Source: Buttiauxella agrestis
GTDB taxonomy: Bacteria; Pseudomonadota; Gammaproteobacteria; Enterobacterales; Enterobacteriaceae
DNA length: 64,000 nucleotides
Reading direction: 5' to 3'
Assembly: GCF_900446255.1 (NCBI RefSeq)
Contig: NZ_UIGI01000001.1
Span: 398,763-462,762, forward strand
Shown here: positions 43,338 to 55,056 of the stretch, piece after piece
Layout of the letters: the number at the start of each line of letters is the position of its first letter
How positions within the stretch are numbered: the stretch's first letter is position 1
The notes under the pieces: generated by a model
Databases searched by the model: none
What the model was told of the DNA's origin: nothing
The model's input: only the letters and a program-made list of their open reading frames with translations
Translations under genes and position numbers: made by a program

Positions 43338-44792
43338 TTATTTATCAGTAGTTGGAACGAGTGCTGGGGCGGGCAATGGCTGACCGAAACGGTTGCCTAT
43401 CAGGAACGCCAGCAAACTTAGTAATAAGGATGGCACAATTGGGTGGAAGCCAAATAGCTGGATTTTGAAACTCGCCAGCGCGGCGTAAAGCCCACCGCCA
43501 ATAATCATCGCGCTCAGTGCGCCGGCCGCATTAGCACGCTCCCAATAGAGGCCCAAAACCAACGGCCACAGGAACACAGCTTCGAGTCCACCAAACGCCA
43601 GTAAATTCAGCCAGATGATCATCTCTGGCGGACGCCACGCAGCAAGCAGCAACAGCGCACCGAGGATCAGCGTGATCACCGAAGACATTCTCTTCAGGCG
43701 CGTCTCGTTGTGGATCTGCTCAGGGTGCATATTGAGATAGAGATCTTTAACGATCGTAGCGGATGATTGCAGCAATTGGGCATTAATTGTCGACATGATT
43801 GCCGCCATCGGTGCTGCAAGGAAGATCCCCGCGGCGAAGGGCGGTAGCACCGTCACCATCAACGTTGGAATAACCAGGTCTGGCACTTTCAGGTCGGGTA
43901 TTACCGCACGGCCTAACGCGCCCGCCAGGTGCATACCAAACATCAGAATTGCGACCACAATAGTGCCGAGAATAATGCCACGGTGTACGGCTTTGCTGTC
44001 TTTATAAGAGATGCAACGTACCGCCGTGTGCGGCAACCCTATCACCCCAAAACAAACCAATACCCAGAACGATGTCATAAACGTTGGGGACAGAATGTCA
44101 TCTGCCCCCTGCGGAGACACCAGTTTCGGGTCGATTTGCTGGAGCGTATCAACCGCGTTATGCAAGCCGCCTGCCGCATGAACAATGCCAACCAAAAGCA
44201 AAATCGTTCCAACCAGCATCACCATACCTTGCATCGCATCGTTGAGAACGCTGGCGCGGAAGCCACCAAAAGCGGTGTAAAGGGCGATACTGATGCCAAA
44301 AATCAGCAATCCCGTTTCGTAAGGGATCCCCGCAGCGGTTTCCAGTAAACGCGCACCGCCGATGAATTGAACGGTCATGGCACCGACAAAAGCCACCAGC
44401 AGGCTGATACTTGCCAGCCAGACCAAAAGGCGGCTTTGGTAGCGAGCGTACAGCATGTCGTTCAGGGTTACGGCGTTATAGCGACGCGCAAGAATGGCAA
44501 ACTTCTTACCCAGAATCCCCAATGATAACCACACCGCCGGGAGCTGAATCATCGCCAGTAATACCCAACCAAGGCCGTACTTATAAGCAGCTCCTGGGCC
44601 GCCAATAAAGGAACTGGCACTGATATAGGTGGCAGTTAGCGTCATCGCTAATACGAACCCGCCCATCGAACGGCTGCCGAGGAAATATTCGTTGAGGAAA
44701 TTACCCGTAGTGCGGCGTTTCATGGCGTACATAGAAATGCCAAAAACCACCAGTAAATACGCCACTAGCGGCAAAATGACTTCAAGCTGCAT
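43338..44792 (-). CDS. panF: Sodium/pantothenate symporter
   Basis: Imports pantothenate, the coenzyme A precursor, with Na+. ATG at 44792 gives 484 residues starting [10 protein letters not shown], as in E. coli; the frame upstream to 44816 lies inside yhdT. Sodium-solute-symporter family with about 12-13 membrane segments; marks include [28 protein letters not shown] and [21 protein letters not shown]. Start overlaps the end of yhdT by 11 bases, which shows coupling. Confidence 0.97.
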   Translation of the reverse strand: MQLEVILPLVAYLLVVFGISMYAMKRRTTGNFLNEYFLGSRSMGGFVLAMTLTATYISASSFIGGPGAAYKYGLGWVLLAMIQLPAVWLSLGILGKKFAILARRYNAVTLNDMLYARYQSRLLVWLASISLLVAFVGAMTVQFIGGARLLETAAGIPYETGLLIFGISIALYTAFGGFRASVLNDAMQGMVMLVGTILLLVGIVHAAGGLHNAVDTLQQIDPKLVSPQGADDILSPTFMTSFWVLVCFGVIGLPHTAVRCISYKDSKAVHRGIILGTIVVAILMFGMHLAGALGRAVIPDLKVPDLVIPTLMVTVLPPFAAGIFLAAPMAAIMSTINAQLLQSSATIVKDLYLNMHPEQIHNETRLKRMSSVITLILGALLLLAAWRPPEMIIWLNLLAFGGLEAVFLWPLVLGLYWERANAAGALSAMIIGGGLYAALASFKIQLFGFHPIVPSLLLSLLAFLIGNRFGQPLPAPALVPTTDK

Positions 44793-45024
44793 GATCATCC
44801 TCCAGCGGAATATCACGGAAGATAAACTTCACCATCGCCCAGCACAGCAAAATAAAAAGCAGAGGTACCAGCAGGCATGCCATTTCAAACCAGTGCGGGA
44901 GACCGGTTGGGCCGATTTGGTTATCAGGTAAGTAAGCAGCCACTAACCATGCTGCAAGGTAGAGAAGGGTGAGCCAAAGCGCCCAGCGGGCTTCTTTATG
45001 GGCCTGAACAAAACGCGCGTCCAT
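44782..45024 (-). CDS. yhdT: Small membrane protein YhdT
   Basis: 80 residues from ATG 45024 (MDARFVQAHKEARWAL); an in-frame start at 45066 is rejected by family comparison. Two membrane segments (about 15-32 and 43-65) and an acidic end. DUF997 family, always upstream of panF, probably an accessory or sibling of the SSF transporter; function not known. Overlaps panF by 11 bases. Confidence 0.93.
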   Translation of the reverse strand: MDARFVQAHKEARWALWLTLLYLAAWLVAAYLPDNQIGPTGLPHWFEMACLLVPLLFILLCWAMVKFIFRDIPLEDDHAA

Positions 45025-45083
45025 TATTGTCCCTTGAGTTGGCGGAAAGCGGCGATTGTAACGCATAGCGAGAAGTAGGGGAT

Positions 45084-45113
45084 CAAAAAAGAAAAAGGCC
45101 GGATAATCGGCCT
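45084..45113 (-). terminator. Terminator of aroQ-accB-accC
   Basis: Minus strand AGGCCG/CGGCCT stem (45113-45108 and 45101-45096) followed by TTTTTCTTTTTT, 27 bases past the accC stop. Confidence 0.9.
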
Positions 45114-45140
45114 CTTAGCGATGTCACTACTTGAGAAAAC

Positions 45141-46487
45141 TTAGTCCTGAAGACCCAGTTTTTTCTCCAGATAGTGGATGTTAGTCCCACCATGCTGGAA
45201 GTTTTCATCGTTCATGATGCGGGTCTGCAAATCAACGTTGGTTTTAATGCCATCGATGATCAGTTCCGCCAGGGCGTTCTTCATACGCGCGATTGCCACT
45301 TCACGAGTTTCACCGTAACAGATGAGCTTCGCAATCATTGAATCGTAGTATGGAGGAACGGTGTAGCCGGAATAGATATGCGATTCCCAACGTACACCAA
45401 AACCACCCGGCACGTGGCAACGAGTAATTTTACCAGGGCTTGGCAGGAAGGTATTCGGGTCTTCGGCGTTGATACGGCATTCAACCGCATGGCCACGAAC
45501 CTGAACATCTTCTTGCTTGATAGACAGTGGCTGTCCAGCTGCAATGCGAAGCTGTTCTTTAATCAAGTCAACGCCGGTGATCATTTCTGTTACCGGGTGC
45601 TCAACCTGAATACGGGTGTTCATCTCGATAAAGTAGAACTCACCGTTTTCGAACAGGAACTCGAAAGTACCCGCGCCGCGATAGTTGATATCGATACACG
45701 CTTTAGAGCAGCGCTCACCGATGAATTTACGCAGCTCAGGCGTGATGCCTGGTGCTGGCGCTTCTTCAACAACTTTCTGGTGACGACGCTGCATTGAGCA
45801 GTCACGTTCAGCCAGATAAATCGCGTTACCCTGGCCATCAGCAAGAACTTGAATCTCGATGTGGCGTGGGTTTTCGAGGTACTTCTCCATATAGACCATA
45901 TCGTTGTTGAAAGCAGCTTTTGCTTCCGCACGGGTCATATTAATGGATTGTTCCAGGTCTGCATCGCCACGTACAACGCGCATACCACGACCGCCGCCGC
46001 CGCCAGACGCTTTGATAATAACCGGGTAGCCGATGCGTTTCGCATGGGCACGGTTTTTATCCATATCGCCGTCCAGTGGGCCGTCAGATCCTGGTACGCA
46101 AGGTACGCCAGCTTTCTTCATTGCATTGATTGCAGAAACTTTATCGCCCATCAGACGGATAGTATCAGCACGCGGACCAATGAAGATAAAGCCTGAACGC
46201 TCAACTTGCTCAGCAAAGTTGGCGTTTTCAGACAGGAAGCCGTAACCCGGGTGAATCGCCACCGCGCCAGTAATTTCTGCCGCAGAGATGATTGCCGGGA
46301 TATTCAGATAGCTTTTTACGGACGGAGCAGGACCGATACAAACGGTTTCATCCGCCAGCAAAACGTGTTTTAAATCGCGATCCGCAGTGGAATGCACAGC
46401 GACAGTCTTGATACCCAGCTCTTTACAGGCACGAAGAATACGCAGAGCAATCTCGCCACGGTTTGCGATGACAATTTTATCCAGCAT
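45141..46487 (-). CDS. accC: Acetyl-CoA carboxylase, biotin carboxylase subunit
   Basis: Carboxylates the biotin on AccB with ATP and bicarbonate, the first half-reaction of fatty-acid synthesis. 448 residues from ATG 46487 ([21 protein letters not shown]); the longer frame upstream runs into accB. ATP-grasp fold with the [11 protein letters not shown] loop near 159-169, [16 protein letters not shown] near 285-300. 10 bases after accB; the two are a conserved pair. Confidence 0.98.
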   Translation of the reverse strand: MLDKIVIANRGEIALRILRACKELGIKTVAVHSTADRDLKHVLLADETVCIGPAPSVKSYLNIPAIISAAEITGAVAIHPGYGFLSENANFAEQVERSGFIFIGPRADTIRLMGDKVSAINAMKKAGVPCVPGSDGPLDGDMDKNRAHAKRIGYPVIIKASGGGGGRGMRVVRGDADLEQSINMTRAEAKAAFNNDMVYMEKYLENPRHIEIQVLADGQGNAIYLAERDCSMQRRHQKVVEEAPAPGITPELRKFIGERCSKACIDINYRGAGTFEFLFENGEFYFIEMNTRIQVEHPVTEMITGVDLIKEQLRIAAGQPLSIKQEDVQVRGHAVECRINAEDPNTFLPSPGKITRCHVPGGFGVRWESHIYSGYTVPPYYDSMIAKLICYGETREVAIARMKNALAELIIDGIKTNVDLQTRIMNDENFQHGGTNIHYLEKKLGLQD

Positions 46488-46497
46488 GTTCGCCTCG

Positions 46498-46971
46498 TTA
46501 CTCGATGACGACCAGCGGCTCGTCAAATTCAACCGGTTGACCATTTTCAACCAGGATGGCTTTCACCACACCGGCTTTATCAGCTTCGATCTGGTTCATC
46601 ATTTTCATCGCTTCAACGATGCAAAGCGTGTCGCCAACGTTAACTTTCTGGCCAACTTCAACAAATGATTTAGCATCCGGGCTTGGGGTGCGGTAGAAAG
46701 TACCGACCATTGGGGAACGCACGATGTGACCACTGACTTCAGCAGCCGCTGGCGCTTCCATTACCGGTGTTGCGGCAGGAGCAACAGCGCCAGCCAGAGT
46801 TGGCTGCGGCTGGTACATTGGAGCTGCATAAGCCTGTTGCATCATCGGGAAGCCAGCATTTGCCGGTGCGCGACTGATACGAACAGACTCTTCGCCTTCA
46901 GAAATTTCCAGTTCGGAGATGCCTGATTCTTCAACCAGCTCGATCAGTTTTTTAATCTTACGAATATCCAT
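46498..46971 (-). CDS. accB: Acetyl-CoA carboxylase, biotin carboxyl carrier protein
   Basis: Carries biotin between the carboxylase and transferase sites. 157 residues. N-terminal helical part, a proline/alanine-rich swinging linker (about 35-78), and the biotinyl domain with EAMKMMN (K about residue 123, biotinylated). The E. coli protein also controls its own operon. 21 bases after aroQ and in the same direction. Confidence 0.98.
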   Translation of the reverse strand: MDIRKIKKLIELVEESGISELEISEGEESVRISRAPANAGFPMMQQAYAAPMYQPQPTLAGAVAPAATPVMEAPAAAEVSGHIVRSPMVGTFYRTPSPDAKSFVEVGQKVNVGDTLCIVEAMKMMNQIEADKAGVVKAILVENGQPVEFDEPLVVIE

Positions 46972-46992
46972 GAGTGGGTTCCGTACTCTTGT

Positions 46993-47445
46993 TTAGATGG
47001 ATTTTGACAAGCGTTTTACCGCCGTCTGTAGTGCATATGAATAGCCGTCAGCGCCTAATCCGCAGATGACACCAACCGCTTTATCAGAAAGATACGAATG
47101 ATGGCGGAACGGCTCGCGTGCATGAACATTACTGAGGTGGATCTCGATGAACGGGATATCCACGGACAGCAAGGCATCACGCAGCGCAACGCTCGTATGC
47201 GTAAACGCGGCCGGATTAATCAGAATAAAATCGACAGTGTCTTTAGCCTGATGAATTCGGTCGATCAACTCATATTCCGCATTAGATTGCAGGTGGCTGA
47301 ACGAGACATTTAACGTTTTCGCTTCGTCTTCGAGCGAGTTAACAATTTGAGCTAAAGTCAGCGTGCCATACTTCTCCGGCTCACGTGTACCCAGCATGTT
47401 AAGATTCGGACCATTCAAAAGCAAAATGTGAAAATTAGCCGACAT
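46993..47445 (-). CDS. aroQ: Type II 3-dehydroquinate dehydratase
   Basis: Dehydrates 3-dehydroquinate to 3-dehydroshikimate, substrate of AroE (26420). 150 residues, dodecameric type II fold. [17 protein letters not shown] with the catalytic [18 protein letters not shown] and [18 protein letters not shown] with the catalytic H are visible. ATG 47445 after AGGAG. E. coli K-12 uses the type I enzyme AroD and lacks AroQ as I recall; many other enterics carry aroQ just ahead of accB. Confidence 0.95.
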   Translation of the reverse strand: MSANFHILLLNGPNLNMLGTREPEKYGTLTLAQIVNSLEDEAKTLNVSFSHLQSNAEYELIDRIHQAKDTVDFILINPAAFTHTSVALRDALLSVDIPFIEIHLSNVHAREPFRHHSYLSDKAVGVICGLGADGYSYALQTAVKRLSKSI

Positions 47446-47469
47446 CGTGCTGCCATCTCCTGCAATTTG

Positions 47470-47493
47470 TAGGTATTTTACAAAATATACCTA
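47470..47493 (-). other. Palindrome in the aroQ leader
   Basis: TAGGTAT/ATACCTA arms (47470-47476 and 47487-47493) with an AT-rich inner TTTT-AAAA, 25 bases before the aroQ start. A leader-RNA stem or an operator; no known partner. Confidence 0.45.
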
Positions 47494-47554
47494 AGTTGCT
47501 CGGTTGTCACCTTCAGAGCCAGAAAATGGCCTGTCAGAAAAACCAAAGTCGCAC

Positions 47555-47582
47555 ATTATAACGATTTCGTAGCAATTGGCAG
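47555..47582 (-). promoter_or_regulatory. Predicted aroQ-accBC promoter
   Basis: Minus strand CTGCCA (47582-47577), 16-base spacer, TATAAT (47560-47555); the start would be about 100 bases upstream of aroQ. Confidence 0.6.
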
Positions 47583-47608
47583 CTAAATACTGGTCTTATC
47601 AGGGAAGA

Positions 47609-47653
47609 TGATCAACTCATATCCTTTTTAAGGGACGAGTTGATCACTTTTTT
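47609..47653 (+). terminator. Plus-strand terminator-like hairpin between aroQ and msrQ
   Basis: Perfect TGATCAACTC/GAGTTGATCA arms (47609-47618 and 47637-47646), 18-base loop, then C and six T residues on the plus strand. Both flanking genes run on the minus strand, so its polarity is unexplained. Confidence 0.55.
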
Positions 47654-47677
47654 GCACGGATGAGCACATATCTGGAG

Positions 47678-48277
47678 TTATCGCCGCCACTGTCTGAATT
47701 TCTTGTAGCGCAAGGCCAGCAGAATGAATGCGCCCAGAGCATAAAGCAGTGGTTGCGGGGAAATAACCTTCACTGACCACAGATAATGAACAGGTGCGAG
47801 GATAGCGACAAGATAGACGAGGTTGTGCAGTTTTTGCCAGCGCGGACCTAACTTTCGTTGTAATGATTGGGTCGACGTTGCCGCCAATGATAACAGCACC
47901 AACCAACTAATTATTCCTAAAGTTAAATACGGGCGCGTGACCAGTTCTCTTCCAAGCAGCGACAAATTGCTAATGCCCAACTCCAGCATCGCGTAACTGG
48001 TTAAATGAAGCGTCGCCCAGGCAAAGCACCATAACCCCAGCAGGCGACGGGTGCGAATCAGTAGCGGTTGTTTTCCGTAGCGTGCCAGCGGTGTGACCAG
48101 GAGCGTTGCCAGCAACAATTTTAATGCCATTCTGCCGGTAAAATGTTGGATATCTTTTGCCGGATCGGCGCTTAAAAGCCCCTGGCTTGCCGCATAAAAC
48201 AGCCACAAGAACGGCAAGAAGGCGGCGAGATGCAGCACCACTTTAAGCCAGGTAATTTGCTTCGCCGTAAGTCTCAC
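47678..48277 (-). CDS. msrQ: Heme b membrane subunit of the MsrPQ methionine sulfoxide reductase
   Basis: Inner-membrane YedZ-type cytochrome that passes quinol or flavin electrons to MsrP for repair of oxidised methionine in periplasmic proteins. 199 residues, about six membrane segments, with histidines in the helices ([24 protein letters not shown]) suited to heme. Begins one base after the msrP stop. In E. coli K-12 msrPQ are at another locus. Confidence 0.95.
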   Translation of the reverse strand: MRLTAKQITWLKVVLHLAAFLPFLWLFYAASQGLLSADPAKDIQHFTGRMALKLLLATLLVTPLARYGKQPLLIRTRRLLGLWCFAWATLHLTSYAMLELGISNLSLLGRELVTRPYLTLGIISWLVLLSLAATSTQSLQRKLGPRWQKLHNLVYLVAILAPVHYLWSVKVISPQPLLYALGAFILLALRYKKFRQWRR

Positions 48278-48278
48278 T

Positions 48279-49283
48279 TTAGAAGTTCTCCTTCAGATTT
48301 AAGCCGCGATACAACGAAGCGACCTGATCGGCATAGCCATTAAAAAGCAGCGTCGGCTGACGCTTCACATCGAGCACACCACCAGAGCCAATGAATCGTT
48401 CGCTTGCTTGCGACCAGCGCGGGTGGTCAACGTTCGGGTTAACGTTGGCATAAAATCCATATTCGTTGGGAGCGGCCATATTCCAGGTGGTGGGCGGTAA
48501 TTCGCTTACTAATTTAATGCTGACAATCGACTTAATCCCCTTGAAACCATATTTCCACGGCACGGTGAGTCGAATAGGAGCGCCGTTTTGTGGCGGGAGC
48601 GCTTTGCCGTAAACACCGACCGTGAGCAACGTTAAAGGATTCATGGCTTCATCGAGACGCAGACCCTCCACGTAGGGATACTTTAACCCGCCGCCAATAA
48701 AGCGGTCTTTTTGCCCCGGCATTTGTTCCGGATCATAAAGGGTTTCAAAGGCGACATATTTCGCCTTGCTGGTGGGTTCAACCATCGCCAGCAATTTGCT
48801 CAGTGGGAAACCGATCCACGGCACCACCATCGACCAGGCTTCAACACAGCGCATGCGATAGATTCTCTGCTCCAGCGGGAATTTCTTATACAGATCGTCC
48901 AGATCGAGAGTTTGGGGTTTTGCCACTTCGCCACTGATAGTGATTTTCCACGGATCGGTTTTGAGGCTACCGGCGTTGGCTGCGGGGTCGGCTTTATCCA
49001 ACCCGAACTCATAAAAGTTATTGTATCCGGTGACTTTGTCTTCTGGCGTCATGGCGAGTTTTGATTGCCACTGTTCAGGCTGGCTAAATTGCAGCGGTTT
49101 GCCCGATGGCGCTGGTGGCCTGTCATTGCCTTTAAACCAGGAAAGAATATCGGCATGAGTCGTTTGAGGAATTGAGAGAGCGGCGGCACTGATCCCCAGC
49201 GCTTTCAGTACCTGGCGGCGTTTCATCATAAAAACTGATTCGGCTGTGACATCTGCTTCGGTAAAGCGCGTGACCTTCTTCAT
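48279..49283 (-). CDS. msrP: Periplasmic methionine sulfoxide reductase, molybdoenzyme MsrP
   Basis: Mo-molybdopterin enzyme that reduces methionine sulfoxide in envelope proteins. 334 residues, full length. Twin-arginine signal [17 protein letters not shown] near residues 20-36; molybdenum ligand cysteine in [14 protein letters not shown] near 146; sulfite-oxidase-like fold. ATG 49283 after CAGGAG. Divergent from csrD, operon with msrQ. Confidence 0.97.
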   Translation of the reverse strand: MKKVTRFTEADVTAESVFMMKRRQVLKALGISAAALSIPQTTHADILSWFKGNDRPPAPSGKPLQFSQPEQWQSKLAMTPEDKVTGYNNFYEFGLDKADPAANAGSLKTDPWKITISGEVAKPQTLDLDDLYKKFPLEQRIYRMRCVEAWSMVVPWIGFPLSKLLAMVEPTSKAKYVAFETLYDPEQMPGQKDRFIGGGLKYPYVEGLRLDEAMNPLTLLTVGVYGKALPPQNGAPIRLTVPWKYGFKGIKSIVSIKLVSELPPTTWNMAAPNEYGFYANVNPNVDHPRWSQASERFIGSGGVLDVKRQPTLLFNGYADQVASLYRGLNLKENF

Positions 49284-49581
49284 CTTAAACTCCTGCGTTG
49301 CTTAATACGTTAAGCATGACGGAGAACGAACATCCCTGCGAATATGTCACAAAAAATTGAAAATTAGATGCTCTCAGGCAACGCCGGAATCACGTTCATG
49401 GGAAAAAAATGGCTGAAGGCTATACTTGAAATCTGGTGTGTAAAGAATGCCGGGTGCAACAAAGGGTGAAAATCTGTTCACCGCGTTTGCCTGGCCAGCG
49501 CTTTTGCTATGTAATGCCGCATCAGATGAGGCCTTAGGGTGTTTTAGCAGTATATCTTCACCAAACGGAGTTAACACAAGG

Positions 49582-51522
49582 ATGCGATTAACGACGAAAC
49601 TTTCTGCTTTTATGACACTACTGACCGGCCTCGCGATTTTTGTGACGCTTGTCGGTTGTTCATTAAGCTTCTTCAATGCGATGCACTATAAAGTTCATCA
49701 ACGCGTGGTTGCGGTTGCCACCATTATTGATAACGAGCTGGTTTCAAGTTCCCCGCAAGCTTTGATCAAACGCCTCAACGAAGTGATGGTCCCCATTGAT
49801 ATCACCGAGGTCGATTTCAAAATTGGCAACAACACCGTTTATCAGCACCAACTGGCGCAAACCTATCGCTTGTTGGGAAACAGCTACAGTTTTCGCACCG
49901 TGACCGTTGAATTAATGAAGCATCCAGGGATGTTTCTGAGCCTGACATATCGCGACCCAGTTGCGAATTACTACAACTCTTTATTCACGACAGTCCCCCT
50001 TTCTATCACGGTCGGCTTCATGCTAATCGTGCTGTTCTTTGCTATTCGCTGGATGAAAAAGCAACTTGCCGGGCAAGAATTACTGGAGGATAGGGCACGC
50101 CGTATTCTCAACGGTGAGCGCGGTGTTGGGGCGCGAGGTTCGGTGCTGGAATGGCCGCCTCAAGCCAGCAGCGCGCTAGATTTGCTGCTATCCGATCTAC
50201 AGAACGCCAGCGATCAACGAAGCAGAATGGATACGTTGATTCGTGCTTTCGCCGCCCAGGATGCGAAAACTGGCCTGAACAATCGTCTGTTTTTTGATAA
50301 CCAACTGGCCACGCTGCTTGATGAGCAAGAACAAGTTGGCGCGCACGGGGTGGTGATGATCATTCGTTTGCCGGACTTCGATACCCTGCATGAAACGTGG
50401 GGGCGAAGTGCCGTAGAAGAATATTTGTTTACCATTATTAATATGCTATCGACATTTGTGATGCGCTATCCGGGGGCTTTGCTGGCACGCTACTTCCGCA
50501 GCGATTTTGCCGTTCTGTTACCGCATCGCACATTAAAAGAAGCCGATAGCATCGCCAGTCAGCTATTAAAAGCCGTTGATTCGTTACCGCCGACGCGGAT
50601 GCTCGATCGTAATGACATGATGCACATCGGTATTTGCGCCTGGCGTAGCGGGCAAACCAAAGAGCAAGTGATGGAGAATGCAGAGGTAGCAACGCGAAAC
50701 GCTTCCTTGCAGGGAACCAACGGTTGGTCGGTGTATGATGATACTTTGCCTGAAAAAGGGCGCGGCAACGTTAAATGGCGTACGCTCATTGAGCAAGTCT
50801 TGCAGCGTGGCGGCCCACGATTTTATCAAAAGCCATCGGTTAAGCGCGATGGCTATGTGCACCACCGTGAAATCATGTGTCGAATTTTCGATGGCGAGCA
50901 AGAAGTGCTGGCGGCGGAATATTTGCCGATGGTGAAACAGTTTGGTTTATCGGAGCAATATGACCGACAAACCATTGCACGTTTGTTACCGTTAGTCGGT
51001 TTCTGGCCAGAGGAAACGCTGGCAATTCAGGTCTCTGTCGAATCATTAATTCGCGTACCCTTCCAGCGTTGGCTGCGTGATGCACTGATGCAATCTGAAA
51101 AATCTTTACGCCGACGTATTCTTTTTGAACTTGCAGAGGCAGATGTTTGTCAACACATCAGCCGTTTACAACCTGTGGTTCGTTTAATCAAAGCGCTGGG
51201 AGCCAGAATTGCTGTGTCCCAGGCAGGTTTGACCGTAGTCGGTACGTCTTATATTAAAGAGTTGGATGTTGAGTTGATAAAACTGCACCCGGGGCTTGTG
51301 CGAAACATTGAGAAACGAACCGAAAATCAGCTGTTTGTTCAAAGCCTGGTTGAGGCATGTAACGGGACTCAGACGCAAGTTTTTGCGGTGGGAGTAAGAA
51401 CTCGAAGTGAATGGCAGACACTGGTGGAGAAAGGCGTGACGGGTGCTCAGGGCGATTTTTTTGCCGCCTCACAACCCCTCGACAGCAACGTGAAAAAATA
51501 TTCGCAAAGATACTCGGTTTAA
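49582..51522 (+). CDS. csrD: CsrB/CsrC RNA decay regulator CsrD
   Basis: Membrane protein that makes the carbon-storage sRNAs CsrB and CsrC sensitive to RNase E. 646 residues from ATG 49582 (MRLTTKLSAFMTLLTG); an open upstream extension of 45 codons is rejected. Two membrane segments (about 10-30 and 135-155), HAMP-like region, then degenerate GGDEF (the motif position reads RSDF) and EAL (HHREIM in place of EAL-type E-x-L) domains, so no cyclic-di-GMP enzyme activity is expected. Family-typical. Divergent from msrP. Confidence 0.96.
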   Translation: MRLTTKLSAFMTLLTGLAIFVTLVGCSLSFFNAMHYKVHQRVVAVATIIDNELVSSSPQALIKRLNEVMVPIDITEVDFKIGNNTVYQHQLAQTYRLLGNSYSFRTVTVELMKHPGMFLSLTYRDPVANYYNSLFTTVPLSITVGFMLIVLFFAIRWMKKQLAGQELLEDRARRILNGERGVGARGSVLEWPPQASSALDLLLSDLQNASDQRSRMDTLIRAFAAQDAKTGLNNRLFFDNQLATLLDEQEQVGAHGVVMIIRLPDFDTLHETWGRSAVEEYLFTIINMLSTFVMRYPGALLARYFRSDFAVLLPHRTLKEADSIASQLLKAVDSLPPTRMLDRNDMMHIGICAWRSGQTKEQVMENAEVATRNASLQGTNGWSVYDDTLPEKGRGNVKWRTLIEQVLQRGGPRFYQKPSVKRDGYVHHREIMCRIFDGEQEVLAAEYLPMVKQFGLSEQYDRQTIARLLPLVGFWPEETLAIQVSVESLIRVPFQRWLRDALMQSEKSLRRRILFELAEADVCQHISRLQPVVRLIKALGARIAVSQAGLTVVGTSYIKELDVELIKLHPGLVRNIEKRTENQLFVQSLVEACNGTQTQVFAVGVRTRSEWQTLVEKGVTGAQGDFFAASQPLDSNVKKYSQRYSV

Positions 51523-51581
51523 CCTGCCGTTTATAAATATTTCACGTAGAATAACGCGCGCTGCATCTCAAGGGGGCGACT

Positions 51582-51713
51582 ATGCCTGCTGACCAGATTG
51601 TTGAAGCACGAAATGAACCCAGTTTGCTACCCAGCACTGTTCGTTTAACCCACAGCGTTTGTTTATTTCCTCTGCAGTTGAGGATAAACGTGCCTAAGGT
51701 GTTACAGTCGTAG
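51582..51713 (+). CDS. Possible 43-residue ORF in the mreB leader
   Basis: ATG 51582 is preceded by AAGGGGGCGACT, a good ribosome-binding site, and the frame runs to TAG 51711-51713 (MPADQIVEARNEPSLLPSTV start). It matches nothing I recognise. It may be an upstream leader peptide or chance. The 51523-51829 region otherwise holds the mreB promoters, which I could not place firmly. Confidence 0.25.
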   Translation: MPADQIVEARNEPSLLPSTVRLTHSVCLFPLQLRINVPKVLQS

Positions 51714-51781
51714 TGAATTGCACAATTTTTCACCATTGCAGAACATTTTTGCGCCTTGTCGCTGCAATGAGTGGTTGGTAA

Positions 51782-52873
<1,092 letters not shown>

Positions 52874-52885
52874 TCAGCCGCACGT

Positions 52886-52916
52886 AAGGGGCAGTCATCA
52901 AGACTGCCCTTTCTTG
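52886..52916 (+). terminator. Partial terminator between mreB and mreC
   Basis: GGGCAGTC/GACTGCCC (52889-52896 and 52902-52909), loop ATCAA, followed by TTTCTT. It lies 15 bases past mreB and 25 before mreC, and could reduce read-through so that MreB exceeds MreC/MreD. Confidence 0.7.
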
Positions 52917-52940
52917 CTGGCCCTGGAATACGCATAGCCT

Positions 52941-53966
52941 ATGAAGCCAATTTTTAGCCGTGGCCCTTCGTTACAGTTTCGCCTGATTTTGGCGGTGCTG
53001 GTGGCGATTGGTGTAATGATTGCCGATAGTCGCCTGGGTACGTTCAGTCAGATTCGAACGTATATGGATACTGCCGTCAGCCCTTTCTATTTTGTCTCAA
53101 ATGGTCCCCGTGAATTGCTCGACAGCGTCTCGCAAACACTGGCATCACGCGACCAGCTAGAACTCGAAAATCGTGCACTGCGTCAGGAGTTGATCCTGAA
53201 AAACAGCGAATTACTGATGATGGGTCAATATCGTCAGGAAAACGCACGCCTGCGCGAACTGCTTGGCTCACCGTTGCGTCAGGACGAGCAAAAAATGGTG
53301 ACACAGGTTATCTCAACCGTTAACGATCCTTACAGTGACCAGGTGGTTATTGATAAAGGCAGCGTCAACGGGGTTTATGAAGGCCAGCCTGTCATTAGTG
53401 ATAAAGGCGTTGTTGGGCAGGTTGTCGCGGTAGCGAAACTCACCAGCCGCGTTTTGCTGATCTGCGATGCGACCCATGCGCTACCCATTCAGGTTCTGCG
53501 TAATGATATTCGTATTATTGCGGCGGGTAACGGCTGCACTGACGATCTGCAACTGGAACATTTGCCTGCTAACACTGACATCCGCGTAGGCGATGTGTTG
53601 GTGACGTCGGGCTTGGGTGGTCGCTTCCCGGAAGGTTATCCTGTGGGTGTCGTTTCTTCGGTGAAACTTGATACTCAACGTGCTTACACCGTGATTCAGG
53701 CACGCCCAACCGCTGGTTTGCAACGTCTGCGTTATCTGTTGCTGTTATGGGGAGCGGATCGCGAAGGGAAAACCCCGATGCCGCCGGATGAAGTGCATCG
53801 TGTTGCCAATGAGCGTTTGATGCAAATGATGCCGCAGGTTTTACCTCCAGCTGATTCTGTTGGCCCGCCAGCTCCGGCCCCTGTACCACCTCCGGCAACG
53901 GGAGTGGTACAGACTCCTGCGGTGAACTCCGGTTCTCCTGCTCCTGCGACCCAGGGAGGGCAGTAG
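52941..53966 (+). CDS. mreC: Rod-shape-determining protein MreC
   Basis: Bitopic protein linking MreB to RodA-PBP2 in the periplasm. 341 residues. Single N-terminal membrane anchor (about 13-30), coiled coil (about 65-105, [19 protein letters not shown]), two beta-barrel domains, and a proline/alanine-rich tail, a little shorter than in E. coli (367). Its TAG shares a base with the mreD GTG. Confidence 0.98.
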   Translation: MKPIFSRGPSLQFRLILAVLVAIGVMIADSRLGTFSQIRTYMDTAVSPFYFVSNGPRELLDSVSQTLASRDQLELENRALRQELILKNSELLMMGQYRQENARLRELLGSPLRQDEQKMVTQVISTVNDPYSDQVVIDKGSVNGVYEGQPVISDKGVVGQVVAVAKLTSRVLLICDATHALPIQVLRNDIRIIAAGNGCTDDLQLEHLPANTDIRVGDVLVTSGLGGRFPEGYPVGVVSSVKLDTQRAYTVIQARPTAGLQRLRYLLLLWGADREGKTPMPPDEVHRVANERLMQMMPQVLPPADSVGPPAPAPVPPPATGVVQTPAVNSGSPAPATQGGQ

Positions 53967-54454
53967 TGGGAAGTTATCGTAGCCAGGGGCGTTGGGTAAT
54001 CTGGCTCTCTTTCCTTATCGCCTTGCTATTACAAGTCATGCCCTGGCCTGACGATTTGAAAGTCTATCGTCCGGACTGGGTTTTACTGATCCTGCTGTAC
54101 TGGATACTGGCATTGCCGCACCGCGTAAATGTGGGCACAGGTTTTGTGGTGGGTGCCATACTGGATCTGATCAGTGGTTCCACCCTTGGCGTGCGGGCGT
54201 TGTCTCTGAGCATCGTTGCTTATCTGGTGGCGTTGAAATATCAGCTATTCCGTAATCTGGCGCTTTGGCAACAGGCTCTGGTCGTAATGCTGTTGTCGCT
54301 GATGACGGATGTCATTGTTTTCTGGTCTGAATTTTTAGTCATCAACGTCTCTTTCCGTCCGGAAATCTTCTGGAGTAGTGTCGTGAATGGCGTGCTCTGG
54401 CCATGGATTTTCTTGCTGATGCGTAAAATTCGCCAACAATTTGCTGTGCAATAG
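53966..54454 (+). CDS. mreD: Rod-shape-determining protein MreD
   Basis: Inner-membrane partner of MreC in the elongasome. 162 residues, about five to six membrane segments. The start is GTG at 53966, overlapping the mreC stop by one base, so expression is coupled. Confidence 0.98.
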   Translation: MGSYRSQGRWVIWLSFLIALLLQVMPWPDDLKVYRPDWVLLILLYWILALPHRVNVGTGFVVGAILDLISGSTLGVRALSLSIVAYLVALKYQLFRNLALWQQALVVMLLSLMTDVIVFWSEFLVINVSFRPEIFWSSVVNGVLWPWIFLLMRKIRQQFAVQ

Positions 54455-54462
54455 GATTTAAC

Positions 54463-55056
54463 ATGACATCTTTGTATCTTGCATCGGGTTCCCCACGTCG
54501 TCAGGAGCTTCTGACGCAGTTGGGCGTCTCATTTGAGCGCATTATTACCGATGTTGAAGAACAACGACTGAATCATGAAAGCGCGCAACAATATGTTGTA
54601 CGCCTGGCGCGTGATAAAGCGCGTGCGGGCGTGGCGCTTGCACCCCGTGATTTACCGGTTTTGGGTGCAGATACTATTGTTATCTACAACGGCAACGTGC
54701 TGGAAAAGCCTAAAGATGAACAACATGCAGTTTCGATGCTGCGAATGTTGTCCGGCAACCAGCATCAAGTCATGACGGCAGTAGCGCTGGCAGATAGTGA
54801 ATCGTTGCTGGATTGTCTGGTGACGACTGAAGTGACATTTCGTGCATTATCAGAACAAGATATCGCCGGTTACGTTGCCAGCGGTGAACCTATGGATAAA
54901 GCAGGGGCATACGGTATTCAAGGGCTTGGTGGCTGTTTTGTCAGGAAGATTAATGGCAGCTATCATGCAGTAGTCGGCTTACCGCTAGTTGAAACCTATG
55001 AATTGCTGAGTAATTTTCACGCATTGCGTGATGGACGAGGAAAACATGACGGCTGA
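54463..55056 (+). CDS. maf: Maf-family nucleotide pyrophosphatase (YhdE type)
   Basis: Hydrolyses dTTP/UTP and modified pyrimidine nucleotides; house-cleaning enzyme also named for its effect on septum formation. 197 residues. [10 protein letters not shown] near residue 7, the conserved ADTIV near 69 and the GAYGIQG block near 148 are the family signature. 8 bases after mreD; its end overlaps rng by 11 bases. Confidence 0.97.
   Translation: MTSLYLASGSPRRQELLTQLGVSFERIITDVEEQRLNHESAQQYVVRLARDKARAGVALAPRDLPVLGADTIVIYNGNVLEKPKDEQHAVSMLRMLSGNQHQVMTAVALADSESLLDCLVTTEVTFRALSEQDIAGYVASGEPMDKAGAYGIQGLGGCFVRKINGSYHAVVGLPLVETYELLSNFHALRDGRGKHDG

Noticed and set aside
49447-49581. In-frame upstream extension of csrD by 45 codons
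   Set aside because: The family starts at MRLTTK and the extension overlaps the divergent promoter region of msrP.
50560-51522. CsrD as an active cyclic-di-GMP enzyme
   Set aside because: Both GGDEF and EAL motifs are degenerate, as is normal for CsrD.
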